A DNA stretch of 64,000 nucleotides from Spartobacteria bacterium (GTDB lineage Bacteria > Verrucomicrobiota > Verrucomicrobiia > Chthoniobacterales > UBA10450), in NCBI GenBank assembly GCA_003134785.1, contig PLCN01000002.1, positions 62,219 to 126,218 on the forward strand. Direction: 5' to 3'. The notes under the pieces were generated by a model. It was not told where the DNA came from. It saw nothing but the letters and a program-made list of their open reading frames with translations, and ran no database searches. Positions 23,618 through 32,411 of the stretch are shown here, one piece after another (positions within the stretch are counted from its first letter, which is position 1; each line of letters starts with the position of its first letter). The position numbers and the translations under genes were made by a program.

Positions 23618-26182
23618 TCACCGCCATTCGTGCTTTGGATATTTCCGCTGCAGCTCTTTCTTGATCTTCGGATAGCCTTCGCGCCAAAAATTCTCCAGAT
23701 CGTTAGTGATCTGGATCGGCCGATGATTCGGCGCGAGAACTTGAATCCTGAGCGCAGTGCGTCCGCGCCCGACGGCGAGACCGCGGGGGGTGTCATACAA
23801 ATCTTGGATTCGGGCTGCGATCGTCGGCGGAGCCGCGTCGCCATAGGTGATTTTGGCGGCGCGCCCGTTGACTAATCTGATCCGCTCCGGTGCCACGTCG
23901 TCGAGCGTCTGTTGTTGTGCCGCGCTCAGCCACGACTTCACGACAAGCCAGACCGACCGCTCCTTGATCTCTTTGTAACTGGTTGCCCCTTGGCAGATTT
24001 GTTCCAGAAGCAGAAGTTTCCCGGCTTCGTCGATCCGCGGAAATTGCAATTCGGGAAACTCCGCCGCGACGAAATTCACGCGCTCAATCCACTGCTCGAC
24101 GGCATTGTTCCAATGTTTGAGCGGACAAGTTCCCGCCAAGACTTCGCGAGCGAGGAGCTGCGTCGCGGCTGGATCGCCTTTCGGAGAAAATTCTTCACTG
24201 CGCAAAACCAGATCGTGAAAAAGCGTTGTCCGATGACCGGTGACGCGACGCAGAGCTGCATCGAATTCGACGTGCGTCTCTTCCCGGAAAGATTCCGGGA
24301 ACAATTCGCGGAGCCAATCTTCTTCGATCTTCGTGGCGAGCGTCAGCAAGACCTGTCGCTCTTTTTCGCTGCTCTCGATCTCGCGAACTTCAGACGCCAC
24401 GAGCAAACGCGCGGTGTGCACGGCGCTTTCGCGCGCCAGCACCCCGCGCCGTCCATGCACCAGCGCGCAACGCAGCGTCCCCGCATCCAGCCGCACCGCG
24501 ACTTGATCGGGAAAGCCCGCGAGGACGCAACGCTCGATCGACCCGGCCTTGATCTCGCCGGATTGCAAATCAAGGCGTTCGTCGCGTGCGATGGCTAGGA
24601 ACTGCTCGGTTAACTGCGCGGCTTCGCGAGCCGCTCCCGCGTTGATTCCCAACCGCGCGCACCGCTGTGAATCGAATCGGCTGTTTTCCGCGTAGCGAAA
24701 CGCGCGCATCAAAATGAAAAGGTCCGATTCGGCGTCACTGCCGAGAACATCTTCGCGATCGTCGCGCGCTTGTTTGCCGTCGAGGCGGCGCAAGAGATTG
24801 CGGCCCTGCGTAAGCGCCGCGATGAGCGCGACGGCGGACACACAACGATATTGCTGCGCGGCCAGAAGCATGCGCGCATAGCGCGGATGGACGGGGAACG
24901 CGAGCATTCGCTGGCCAAGTTCTGTGATGCCGAGTAGCGCGTGCGTCTCGCGTGCGCTACCCGGATTAGCAAGCGCTCCGAGATCCACGAGCAACTGCTC
25001 GGCGCGAGCGAGGGCCTGCGGCTCTGGCGGTTCCAACCAGCGGAAGTTTCCGATTTCCTCGACGCCGCTTGCTTTCAATGTGAGAACGACTTCCGCGAGG
25101 TCGAGGCGTTTTACTTCCGGCAATTCTTGCGCCGCGTGATCGAGATGCTCCCGCTCCGTCCAAAGCCGGAGGCAATGACCCGGCGCCGTTCGTCCGGCGC
25201 GACCGGCGCGTTGATCGGCGGAAGCTCGGCTGATTTTTTCCACGAGCAAGGTGTTGATGCCGCGTCGGGCATCGAACCGCGCGATGCGCGCGAGGCCGCT
25301 GTCGATGACGACCTGGACTCCATCGATCGTGAGCGAAGTCTCCGCCACATTTGTCGCTACGATCGCCCGGCGCTTTTGATAATGAGCGAGCGCGGCGTCC
25401 TGCTCCGCCGGCGGCAATTCGCCATGAAGCGGCAGAACGATAAATCGATCGGACACATGTGAAGCGCGAACGGCGGAGATGGTTCGGTTGATCTCATATT
25501 TTCCGGGCATGAAGATGAGCACGTCGCCGTCGGTCTGCGGCGCGAGACGCTCGAGCTCGTCGGCGGCAAGATCCCAGACGGGGTAGCCGTCGCCGCCGAA
25601 TGGTTTCGCCAGGTACTCGATCGCGACCGGAAAGGCGCGGCCACTCGAACTCAACACCGCGCACGGTTCCAAATATTTTTGGAGAAGCCCGGCATCCAAA
25701 GTCGCGGACATGACAGCGAGTTTCAGATCGGGGCGCGAAGTCGCCTGAAGTTGGAGAGCGCGAGCGAGCGTGATATCGCCGTAAAGATGGCGTTCGTGAA
25801 ATTCGTCGAAAAGAATTGCGGAGACGCCGCGCAGCTGCGGATCTTGAATCAGTTGGCGGAGAAGGATTCCCTCAGTGACAAAGCGAATCCGGGTGCGATT
25901 CGACGTAATGTTTTCGAAGCGGATTTGGTAGCCGACTTCGTCACCGGGCCGGCTATTGCGCTCAGAGGCGACGCGCGCGGCAAGGAGGCGAGTCGCAAGC
26001 CGCCGCGGTTGCAAGATCACGACCTGACCGTCGCCGAGCAATCCGTGATCGAGCAGGATTTGCGGGACTTGCGTCGATTTTCCTGAGCCAGTCGGTGCTT
26101 GGACGATTAGGCGGGAGCGTTTCTTAAGCTCGGCCACGAGCGAATGCTCGAGTTCAAAAATAGGCAGGTCTTCGCGCGGCAT
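23618..26182 (-). CDS. hrpB: ATP-dependent RNA helicase HrpB
   Basis: It has 854 residues. DEAH-box helicase motifs are QAPTGSGKSTQVPQIL (I), RLAT-like LQPRRLATRLLA (Ia), VTEGILLRQL, DEFHERH (II, with Phe in the DEFH position), VMSATLD (III) and the C-terminal half ATNVAETSLTIDGV and DQRAGRAGRTAPG (V, VI). Its length is close to the usual 810-860. The C-terminal HrpB-specific region (VNGRAAKITYGDAAPP, LAPNHRPIQIT) is present. Family members are thought to act in RNA processing; the substrate is not established. A short repeat-derived segment (GSARETHALLGI) lies about residues 405-420, see findings. Confidence 0.95.
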   Translation of the reverse strand: MPREDLPIFELEHSLVAELKKRSRLIVQAPTGSGKSTQVPQILLDHGLLGDGQVVILQPRRLATRLLAARVASERNSRPGDEVGYQIRFENITSNRTRIRFVTEGILLRQLIQDPQLRGVSAILFDEFHERHLYGDITLARALQLQATSRPDLKLAVMSATLDAGLLQKYLEPCAVLSSSGRAFPVAIEYLAKPFGGDGYPVWDLAADELERLAPQTDGDVLIFMPGKYEINRTISAVRASHVSDRFIVLPLHGELPPAEQDAALAHYQKRRAIVATNVAETSLTIDGVQVVIDSGLARIARFDARRGINTLLVEKISRASADQRAGRAGRTAPGHCLRLWTEREHLDHAAQELPEVKRLDLAEVVLTLKASGVEEIGNFRWLEPPEPQALARAEQLLVDLGALANPGSARETHALLGITELGQRMLAFPVHPRYARMLLAAQQYRCVSAVALIAALTQGRNLLRRLDGKQARDDREDVLGSDAESDLFILMRAFRYAENSRFDSQRCARLGINAGAAREAAQLTEQFLAIARDERLDLQSGEIKAGSIERCVLAGFPDQVAVRLDAGTLRCALVHGRRGVLARESAVHTARLLVASEVREIESSEKERQVLLTLATKIEEDWLRELFPESFREETHVEFDAALRRVTGHRTTLFHDLVLRSEEFSPKGDPAATQLLAREVLAGTCPLKHWNNAVEQWIERVNFVAAEFPELQFPRIDEAGKLLLLEQICQGATSYKEIKERSVWLVVKSWLSAAQQQTLDDVAPERIRLVNGRAAKITYGDAAPPTIAARIQDLYDTPRGLAVGRGRTALRIQVLAPNHRPIQITNDLENFWREGYPKIKKELQRKYPKHEWR

Positions 26183-26194
26183 CTAACGGGAAAC

Positions 26195-26229
26195 GTCCAA
26201 CGTTCAACGTTCAACGTCCAACGCCCAAC
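26195..26229. repeat. Tandem heptamer array, five units (H1)
   Basis: Reads GTCCAAC, GTTCAAC, GTTCAAC, GTCCAAC, GCCCAAC, five 7-bp units, just upstream of the hrpB start. The array at 52079-52106 is essentially its reverse complement (GTTGGAC units). Confidence 0.88.
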
Positions 26230-26293
26230 TTCAGAAGAAGAGAAGTGATTGGCGGTAGTGTTGCCGACGTGCAGAGCGGCCAAGCATCGGACC

Positions 26294-27061
26294 TTAGAGC
26301 GGCTTGTGGATCAGCCCAACGCCGCAGGCGTCCTTGTAGAACGGACGCGGTAATTCCATCGTGCGAGCGTCACCGTTCAGGCAAAATGATTCCATGCCAG
26401 GATGCGCCTTTCTCCATTCGGCGAAGGCCCGCCCGACGCCGCCTTGTTGAGTGACGTCGAATTCGGCCGCGAAACGGCTGACATCATGCAAGACGAGCAG
26501 TGCACCCGGCGCGAGCGCGGCGTACCAGAGATCGAGTTCCTCCAAGGTCGCTTGGTATTCGTGAGAGCTATCGACAATGATCAGCTCCGGATCGCCGCCG
26601 AGATACTTCTTTGCCGCGATGGGGGATTGTGCATCGAGGGAATTCCCTTCTGCGATCTCGACGAAATTCTCCAAGCCGGCACGCGTGATCCAACGCCGCG
26701 ACATTTCGCACATGGCTGGATTGAGATCCAAGCTGAAAAGGCCATGCGCGGCATTCATGCGGCGGAGCATCCACCCGAGCAGCAGAGCTGAGTAACCGGC
26801 GCAGGTGCCGAGTTGCACGATTCGGCTCGCGCGATTTCCCATCACGAGTCCGTGCAGCAAAGAAATCAGCGGCACGGCGCATTCGCCGATCGGACCGTTC
26901 CGATCGGTTTCGTCGTACCACTCGCACAGCGTGATCCATTCGGTTTCGGCTAAGTCTGAATAAATGGGAGGGATGTAATCGTTGCCGGGCAGATCGTGCC
27001 ACCAATAACGCGCCTGTGGATTGTCGTTCCACGCGCGCGAACGCAACGAATCGTCGGGCAT
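26294..27061 (-). CDS. Class I SAM-dependent methyltransferase
   Basis: It has 255 residues from the ATG at 27061, which overlaps the pdxH stop in TGATG. The SAM-binding motif is RIVQLGTCAGYSALLLGW, then FSLDLNPAM (motif post-I) and DPELIIVDSSHEYQATL, followed by LAPGALLVLHDVSR. This is the pattern of the methyltransferase_24 family, seen among sugar- and small-molecule O-methyltransferases. The substrate is unknown. It is probably translated with pdxH from one transcript. Confidence 0.85.
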   Translation of the reverse strand: MPDDSLRSRAWNDNPQARYWWHDLPGNDYIPPIYSDLAETEWITLCEWYDETDRNGPIGECAVPLISLLHGLVMGNRASRIVQLGTCAGYSALLLGWMLRRMNAAHGLFSLDLNPAMCEMSRRWITRAGLENFVEIAEGNSLDAQSPIAAKKYLGGDPELIIVDSSHEYQATLEELDLWYAALAPGALLVLHDVSRFAAEFDVTQQGGVGRAFAEWRKAHPGMESFCLNGDARTMELPRPFYKDACGVGLIHKPL

Positions 27062-27717
27062 CACGGCGCGAGGCGATCGATCTGCCACGTGCCGTCGGCC
27101 CGCCGCGAATAACGAAACCGATCGTGAAGTCGATTCGGCCGCCCTTGCCAGAATTCGATTTCGTCCGGATGGACGCGATATCCGCCCCAGTGCGGCGGCA
27201 GCGAGATTTCCCCGTTCTCGAAACGCTCGGTCATCTCCTTCAGGCGCGAGTCGAGAATTTTTCGAGCGTCAATTACTTCGCTTTGCTTTGAAACCCACGC
27301 GCCGAGCCGGCTGCCGGCCGGGCGCGAATGAAAGTAAGCGGCGGAATCTTCGCGAGAGGTTCTTTCCACCGGACCGCTGATCCGAACCTGGCGCTCGAGT
27401 TTTGCCCAATAGAATACCAGCGCCGCGTACGGATTCGCCTCAAGCTGCCGGCCTTTTAGGCTGTCGTAATTCGTGAAGAACGCGAAGCCGCGTTCATCGA
27501 ATCCTTTGAGCAGGACGATGCGCGCCGACGGTTTGCCGTCGGGAGTCGCGGTCGCAAGCGTCATGGCATTGACGTCGCGGATATCGGCAGCGAGAGCGGC
27601 GGCGAACCATGCGCCGAATTGTTTGAGCGGGTCGGAATGAAGATCGGCTCGGCGCAATCCATGCGCGTCGTATTCATGGCGCAGTCCGGTGAGGTCGGTT
27701 GGCGGCGTCGTGTCCAT
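27061..27717 (-). CDS. pdxH: Pyridoxamine 5'-phosphate oxidase
   Basis: It has 218 residues and oxidises pyridoxine/pyridoxamine 5'-phosphate to pyridoxal 5'-phosphate with FMN. Family motifs are [37 protein letters not shown] (FMN binding), [29 protein letters not shown] and the C-terminal WQIDRLAP ending shared with E. coli PdxH. The start is ATG at 27717. The methyltransferase gene follows with overlapping stop and start. PLP supply fits the local PLP enzymes such as lysA, but there is no close link. Confidence 0.96.
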   Translation of the reverse strand: MDTTPPTDLTGLRHEYDAHGLRRADLHSDPLKQFGAWFAAALAADIRDVNAMTLATATPDGKPSARIVLLKGFDERGFAFFTNYDSLKGRQLEANPYAALVFYWAKLERQVRISGPVERTSREDSAAYFHSRPAGSRLGAWVSKQSEVIDARKILDSRLKEMTERFENGEISLPPHWGGYRVHPDEIEFWQGRPNRLHDRFRYSRRADGTWQIDRLAP

Positions 27718-27781
27718 TGTTCGGAAGGCCCAAGATTATTTGAGACTGGCCGAAATGTCGAAGGGCATTGTAGCGCCGGTC

Positions 27782-27859
27782 CTGTAGCCGCCCTGTGGGC
27801 GGCGCGAGGGAAATGTAAGCAGCGCGAGTCCCACGCTTCGCATAGCGAAGTGGCTACAG
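27782..27859. repeat. Inverted repeat, family A copy 3
   Basis: Ends CTGTAGCCGCCCTG and GTGGCTACAG, with CGCTTCGCATAGCGAAGTGG near the right end, the mirror image of copy 1. It lies between the ankyrin-transpeptidase and pdxH genes. Confidence 0.85.
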
Positions 27860-27874
27860 GGGCGAAGCGGCCAG

Positions 27875-29281
27875 CTAGTTGATCATCACGACCGTGCCGA
27901 CGGGAATCTCGACGAACAGTTTCTTGGCAGCATCGGACGGCAAGCGAATACAGCCATGTGACGCCGGATATTGCGGCACAACTCCTTCATGCATCCCGAA
28001 GTCGCGGCAATTGAGCCGCATGAAGTAAGGCATGGCGCATTTGTAGATCGTGGAGCGGTGGTCGCGGTCTTTGTCCGTGATGACGTAATGACCGGGCGGC
28101 GTGGTGAAGCCGTTGCGGCCGGTGGAAACCCTCGTGGTGAAAACCGTGACGCCATCCTTAATGACCATGGCGCTTTGTTTCGCGAGCGAAATTTCGACGC
28201 GAAGTTGATCGGGCATGGGACCGCCGCCGAGGAGCATTTGCACACATTGCCAGTTCTCGGTCCACGCCGCGAAATAAAGCGGGAGCATTTTCTCGCGGGG
28301 CGTGGCGCGGTTTCGATCAGCCCCGGCGTCGAGCAGCGCGCGGACGTAATCGGCTTTGCCGAGCCCAGCGGCAAGCATCAAGAGATTAACGCCCGTCTCT
28401 TCCTGAACATAGAGGCGAAGATATTTTGATTTAAGCAGCGAGATAAATTCCTTCTCGGCCGCTTTCGGAACGACGATGTTCGGATCGCTGCCGCAGGCGA
28501 GCAGGGTTTGGAAAAGCGCCGGGTCGTCGTTGACGATGGCGTAGGCGATGAGCGGGACGGTGCCGCCTTCACGAGTGGGAGGTGAAGGGTGTTTGCTCAA
28601 AAGAAGCCGCACTTGTTCCCTCATATCCGCGTGCAACGCGGCTTCGAGCGCGCTTCGCGTGCTTGGGGTCCATTGCAACGTGGCCGGCAAACGCTCGAGC
28701 ACAGTCTGGAAAATTTTCATGTCGCCCGTTTCGAGGGCCATGGTCAGCAGGTCGGAGCCGGCTGCCGAGGCCGTCTCAAGATTCGACATCAGCGGCAGAA
28801 GGAATTGGACCGCGTCCAGTTTGCCTGCGGCCAAGGCGTAATGCAGCGCCGTGCGTCCGAGTGAATCGACCAGGTCCACTCTGGCCTGGCGTTCGATTAA
28901 CGCGCGGATCATGGCGAGGTTGCCTTGCATGGCTGCTGCCATCAGCGGTGTGGTCCCGATGTCGTCAGCAGTTTCAACCGAAACGCCCGCGTCCAGCATG
29001 CGCCGAACGACTTCCCATTCCTCTTTCAGCGCGGCGGTGACGACCGCAAGCTGGCCGGGAGAGGGGGGCGCGTTCCGATCGAGTTCCGTGGTGAAACAGC
29101 GGTCGATGATGTGTGATCGTCGTGCTGCCGTTACAGGCAAGGCCGCCGCGGTGAGAGCTGGTTGAACTGAGGCGTCCGGGTTCGTGGCTGCAACCGGATC
29201 CGGTGTTTCAGGGTCAGGCGCGAGGCTTGTCGCTCGAACCAGGAGCAAAGCAGCTATGCCGCAAACAAGAATTCGATCCAT
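27875..29281 (-). CDS. Ankyrin-repeat L,D-transpeptidase (YkuD) fusion
   Basis: It has 468 residues, exported: the ATG at 29281 opens a signal peptide (MDRILVCGIAALLLVRATS). Residues about 75-335 carry seven or eight ankyrin-like repeats (e.g. TPLMAAAMQGNLAMIRALIE, TALHYALAAGKLDAVQFLL, NLLMLAAGLGKADYVRALLD). Residues about 340-468 are a YkuD L,D-transpeptidase domain with the catalytic motif HEGVVPQYPASHGCIRLP, containing the conserved His-...-Ser-His-Gly-Cys-Ile-Arg. The enzyme would make 3-3 crosslinks in peptidoglycan or attach proteins to it, and the ankyrin array is probably a protein- or wall-binding platform. An ankyrin/YkuD architecture is not a usual one. Confidence 0.9.
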   Translation of the reverse strand: MDRILVCGIAALLLVRATSLAPDPETPDPVAATNPDASVQPALTAAALPVTAARRSHIIDRCFTTELDRNAPPSPGQLAVVTAALKEEWEVVRRMLDAGVSVETADDIGTTPLMAAAMQGNLAMIRALIERQARVDLVDSLGRTALHYALAAGKLDAVQFLLPLMSNLETASAAGSDLLTMALETGDMKIFQTVLERLPATLQWTPSTRSALEAALHADMREQVRLLLSKHPSPPTREGGTVPLIAYAIVNDDPALFQTLLACGSDPNIVVPKAAEKEFISLLKSKYLRLYVQEETGVNLLMLAAGLGKADYVRALLDAGADRNRATPREKMLPLYFAAWTENWQCVQMLLGGGPMPDQLRVEISLAKQSAMVIKDGVTVFTTRVSTGRNGFTTPPGHYVITDKDRDHRSTIYKCAMPYFMRLNCRDFGMHEGVVPQYPASHGCIRLPSDAAKKLFVEIPVGTVVMIN

Positions 29282-29591
29282 TAATGCGCGCATATTTCCG
29301 AATGATGGCCACGATGATACACCCTTCGTCAAGAGGTTTAGAGCAAAAGAGAGGCCTGCCGCTCCTTTAGTCTCAAAACATCGGGGCTAATAGTGATCTG
29401 AAGACGGCTCGCCCGCACCGTTTTGCGAGGCTGTTGCGCCCGCGGCTAAATCTGACCTTGACTCGGTGTCGCGGCGCAAAATAGGGTTCGGGTCGCCTTA
29501 CCACCTCTGAAAATTCCGACCTTACGCGAATCGCCGTGGTCGGGAACCTGTGGAGGACTTCAGAAACCAAACCGAAAAAGGAAGCCTACAA

Positions 29592-30266
29592 ATGAAAAAA
29601 GCCATCCTCGCCTTTACCGCGCTCTTCGCAGCCGCCGCTCCCCTCGTCTGGGGCCAAGAAGATGCCACGCCGGCCCCGGCCGCCACCCCCGAAGTCACCG
29701 CGCCGGAAGAATCACAGTCGCCCGCGGACCCGAGCGTTTCAGTCACGACGGAAAAGACCGCCACGCCGGCGCCCAGCAAGACCAACTCGCCTGCGGCGAC
29801 AAAATCCTCTTCGCCAGCCGCGAAAAGCAGTCCGTCCGCTTCGACCAAGACTTCGGCGTCTCCCGCCCCCGTCACTTCGACGAAAAAATTGAGCCCTGAA
29901 GCAACGATCAGAGACTCCGAGAATAGATGGGAAGCGGCCACCATGACTCACGATACGTCGGTCGCGGTTGCCTTATTGGGAGATGATTACCAGGGTGTGA
30001 ACTCGAAGGGCAAGCTCATGAGTAAGCGCAGCCTCATCGCCGAAATAAAAAAGGACAAGGACACCTATACCTCGGCCAAGAACGGAAGGATGGATGTGCG
30101 TATTTACGGTGGCCATTTCGCGGTGGTCACGGGCACTTCGAGCGAGACCGGCAAAGACAAGGATGGCAAAGCCTTTAACCGCGCCTTTCGTTGGACCGAT
30201 GTCTGGGTCGATCGTAATGGCAAATGGTCTTGCGTTGCCTCGCAGGCGAATCTGGTGGCGAAATAA
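29592..30266 (+). CDS. Exported protein with C-terminal DUF4440 (SnoaL/NTF2-like) domain
   Basis: It has 224 residues from the ATG at 29592, with a signal peptide (MKKAILAFTALFAAAAPLVWG). A Pro/Ala/Ser/Thr-rich stretch (about 25-110) is followed by an NTF2-like domain: SENRWEAATMTHDTSVAVAL, LLGDDYQGVNSKGKLMSKRS, GHFAVVTGTSSETGKDKDGK and RWTDVWVDRNGKWSCVASQA, the DUF4440 pattern. These domains often bind small ligands or degrade reactive compounds; no specific role can be given. An upstream start at 29550 is possible but lacks signal character. Confidence 0.85.
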   Translation: MKKAILAFTALFAAAAPLVWGQEDATPAPAATPEVTAPEESQSPADPSVSVTTEKTATPAPSKTNSPAATKSSSPAAKSSPSASTKTSASPAPVTSTKKLSPEATIRDSENRWEAATMTHDTSVAVALLGDDYQGVNSKGKLMSKRSLIAEIKKDKDTYTSAKNGRMDVRIYGGHFAVVTGTSSETGKDKDGKAFNRAFRWTDVWVDRNGKWSCVASQANLVAK

Positions 30267-30356
30267 GAATCCCACGCCGGTCCGCGCTCTGGACATCGCC
30301 GTTCCTTGACGGCCGGATCGGTGTTCGCTCGCGCTCTCGCTAGTTTACGCATCAAT

Positions 30357-30812
30357 ATGGATCCTTCCCCGCCGCCGGTTAACATTGCGCCACCGCGACC
30401 CGGTTGGTGGCAACGGAATTGGAAATGGTTCGTGCCGACCGGCTGCCTGGGCATGCTGCTGCTTTTGGCGGCCTTCGTTTTTTTCATCGTCGCGATCGTC
30501 TTCGGCGCCCTCAAATCATCCGACGCCTACAAGATGGCTTTAGCCCGGGCCAAGGCCGATCCTCGGGTGGTGGCTGCGCTCGGATCGCCCATCAAGGACG
30601 GATTCATTATCTCCGGAAAGACCAACGTAAATGGTTCCTCCGGCCAGGCTGATCTCAGCGTCCCGATCTCAGGCCCTAACGGCAACGGCACGATTTACTT
30701 TGTCGCCTCGAAATTTGCCGGCGAGTGGACCTTTTCGAAACTGATCGTGACGGTGGAAAAGACGGGCGAAAAAATCGACCTCAAGGAAGAAACTCCCAGG
30801 ACCGTGCCTTAA
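30357..30812 (+). CDS. Coa1/cytochrome-oxidase-assembly-like membrane protein
   Basis: It has 151 residues from the ATG at 30357. A Pro-rich cytoplasmic start (PSPPPVNIAPPRPGWWQRN) leads to one transmembrane segment (about 25-50, GCLGMLLLLAAFVFFIVAIVF), followed by AYKMALARAKADPRVVAALG and IKDGFIISGKTNVNGSSGQAD, ISGPNGNGTIYFVASKF, the pattern of the Coa1 / DUF1783-like family known to help cytochrome c oxidase assembly in mitochondria. In bacteria the role is unproven. The four-heme cytochrome region is unrelated in position. Confidence 0.68.
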   Translation: MDPSPPPVNIAPPRPGWWQRNWKWFVPTGCLGMLLLLAAFVFFIVAIVFGALKSSDAYKMALARAKADPRVVAALGSPIKDGFIISGKTNVNGSSGQADLSVPISGPNGNGTIYFVASKFAGEWTFSKLIVTVEKTGEKIDLKEETPRTVP

Positions 30813-30923
30813 ACCAAGCAGCGGCGGTTTCCAACCGCTTCTCACAAGTTTGAGGTTTGACGCGAGCGCCGTTTCGTCAGCGCCTTGTTTACTCATGCGC
30901 CAGGACCGGTAACTTACACGCCC

Positions 30924-31964
30924 ATGCCGATCTCAGAGGAGCAAGTGAAGGAAGCGTTGAAGGGAGTAAAGTATCCCGGCTTCAGCCGAGATATCGTTTC
31001 GTTCGGTTTGGTGAAGGGCATCCGGATCGACGGCGGAGCGGTCACCGTACAATTGGCGCTGGCCACGAATGAGCCGGCGATTCCTCAAGCGATCAAGACT
31101 GAGGCGGAGCAGATCTTGCGCGTTTTGAAGGGCGTCGAAAACGCGAAGGTCTTGATCGATATCCAAGCGCCGCCGGCAGGAGCGGGCGCGGCCGGAGTCG
31201 GAGCCACCCGCATCGAGGGAATCAAACACGTCATTGCGATTGCGAGCGGCAAAGGCGGTGTGGGCAAATCCACCGTGGCCGCAAACCTCGCGGTGGCGTT
31301 GCAGAAAAGTGGAGCGGCAGTCGGACTTTGCGATTGCGATATCTACGGGCCCAGCATCTCGCTCATGTTCGGCACGCGTGATCGGCCGACCGCCACGGAA
31401 GAGAATCGGATCATCCCGATTGAGCAATACAACCTAAAGCTAATGTCGATGGGTTTTCTGCTCGACGATTCCGCTCCCGCGATTTTGCGCGGGCCGATGG
31501 TGACGCGATACACCCAGCAATTTCTGCGGCAGGTGGAGTGGGGCGAACTCGACTACCTTGTGCTCGACCTGCCGCCAGGCACAGGCGACATCCAACTGAC
31601 GATCGTGCAGACAGTCGCCCTAGCCGGCGCCATCATCGTGACCACGCCTCAGGAAGTCGCGCTGATCGACGCGCGGAAAGCGTCCACCATGTTCGAGAAA
31701 GTGAATGTTCCCGTGCTGGGTTTGATTGAGAACATGAGCTACTTCCTCTCGCCCAGCGACGGTGTCCGCTACGACATCTTCGGCTCAGGCGGCGGAGAAC
31801 GGGAAGCAAAACGGCTTCGGGTCCCGTTGCTCGGTCAGATTCCGATCGATATCGCCACCCGCGAATCGGGCGATCGCGGGATGCCCATTACGGGTGAGGA
31901 TTTGGATTCACCCGTGGCGGCCGAGTTCATGAAGATCGCGCGGTATTTGCGTGAAACCGTGTAG
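30924..31964 (+). CDS. Mrp/ApbC-type iron-sulfur carrier ATPase
   Basis: It has 346 residues from the ATG at 30924. The N-terminal DUF59 (MIP18-like) domain covers about 1-85 (PISEEQVKEALKGVKYPGFS). The ATPase domain has the deviant Walker A IASGKGGVGKSTVAANLAV and then DCDIYGPSI, LDLPPGTGDIQLT and IENMSYFL. Mrp proteins hold and deliver iron-sulfur clusters. The CPxC ligands that usually follow ENMSYF are absent here (SPSDG instead). Its stop codon lies inside a family A repeat. Confidence 0.92.
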   Translation: MPISEEQVKEALKGVKYPGFSRDIVSFGLVKGIRIDGGAVTVQLALATNEPAIPQAIKTEAEQILRVLKGVENAKVLIDIQAPPAGAGAAGVGATRIEGIKHVIAIASGKGGVGKSTVAANLAVALQKSGAAVGLCDCDIYGPSISLMFGTRDRPTATEENRIIPIEQYNLKLMSMGFLLDDSAPAILRGPMVTRYTQQFLRQVEWGELDYLVLDLPPGTGDIQLTIVQTVALAGAIIVTTPQEVALIDARKASTMFEKVNVPVLGLIENMSYFLSPSDGVRYDIFGSGGGEREAKRLRVPLLGQIPIDIATRESGDRGMPITGEDLDSPVAAEFMKIARYLRETV

Positions 31965-32042
31965 CCGCTTTGCTATGCGAAGCGCCGCGTTCGGTTATCC
32001 AAGCCACGCGTGCATGCGCCGCCCACAGAGCGGCGGCTACAG
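31960..32042. repeat. Inverted repeat, family A copy 4, supplying the Mrp stop codon
   Basis: Ends TGTAGCCGC and GCGGCTACA; left hairpin CTTTGCTATGCGAAG. The TAG of TGTAG is the stop of the Mrp gene (31962-31964). Confidence 0.85.
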
Positions 32043-32116
32043 GAAGATTGAATAGGTACGGCCGCTGCTACATCTAAAGCAGACGGTATGGTTTTTATTG
32101 ACCAAAGCTCGTTTAT

Positions 32117-32362
32117 ATGAAAAACAGTCCCGAGATGACGGTCGCCCACGGGGAACAATCTCAGTTCGTTAAGAACTCGGTGCTCTACAAAGAGTTCCTG
32201 GCCGAGCGGGAAGAGATTTTGAAGCACAAGTGGATCGAGAGCGAAAAGGCCGGATCCGATATCGGTTTCGAAAAGGCGCTGGGCGATTGGATTGTGAAAT
32301 ATCGTTCCAGTTGGCGGAGCAAGCGGCTAAAGGAGGCCAAGGCCGAAACAACTGCTGCCTGA
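32117..32362 (+). CDS. Small conserved-looking protein of unknown function
   Basis: It has 81 residues, soluble, rich in Lys/Glu and helical (KNSVLYKEFLAEREEILKHKW, EKALGDWIVKYRSSWRSKR). No family is recognised. The pattern HKWIESEKAGSDIGFEKALG, with a central Trp-Ile, is suggestive of a short regulatory protein widespread in soil bacteria, but this is a weak impression. It precedes pyrR by 49 bp and may be cotranscribed with the pyr operon. Confidence 0.65.
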   Translation: MKNSPEMTVAHGEQSQFVKNSVLYKEFLAEREEILKHKWIESEKAGSDIGFEKALGDWIVKYRSSWRSKRLKEAKAETTAA

Positions 32363-32411
32363 CCTCCGCCATTTCCTTTAATGCGATCCCGCGAGGTCGC
32401 CAAGGAACACC

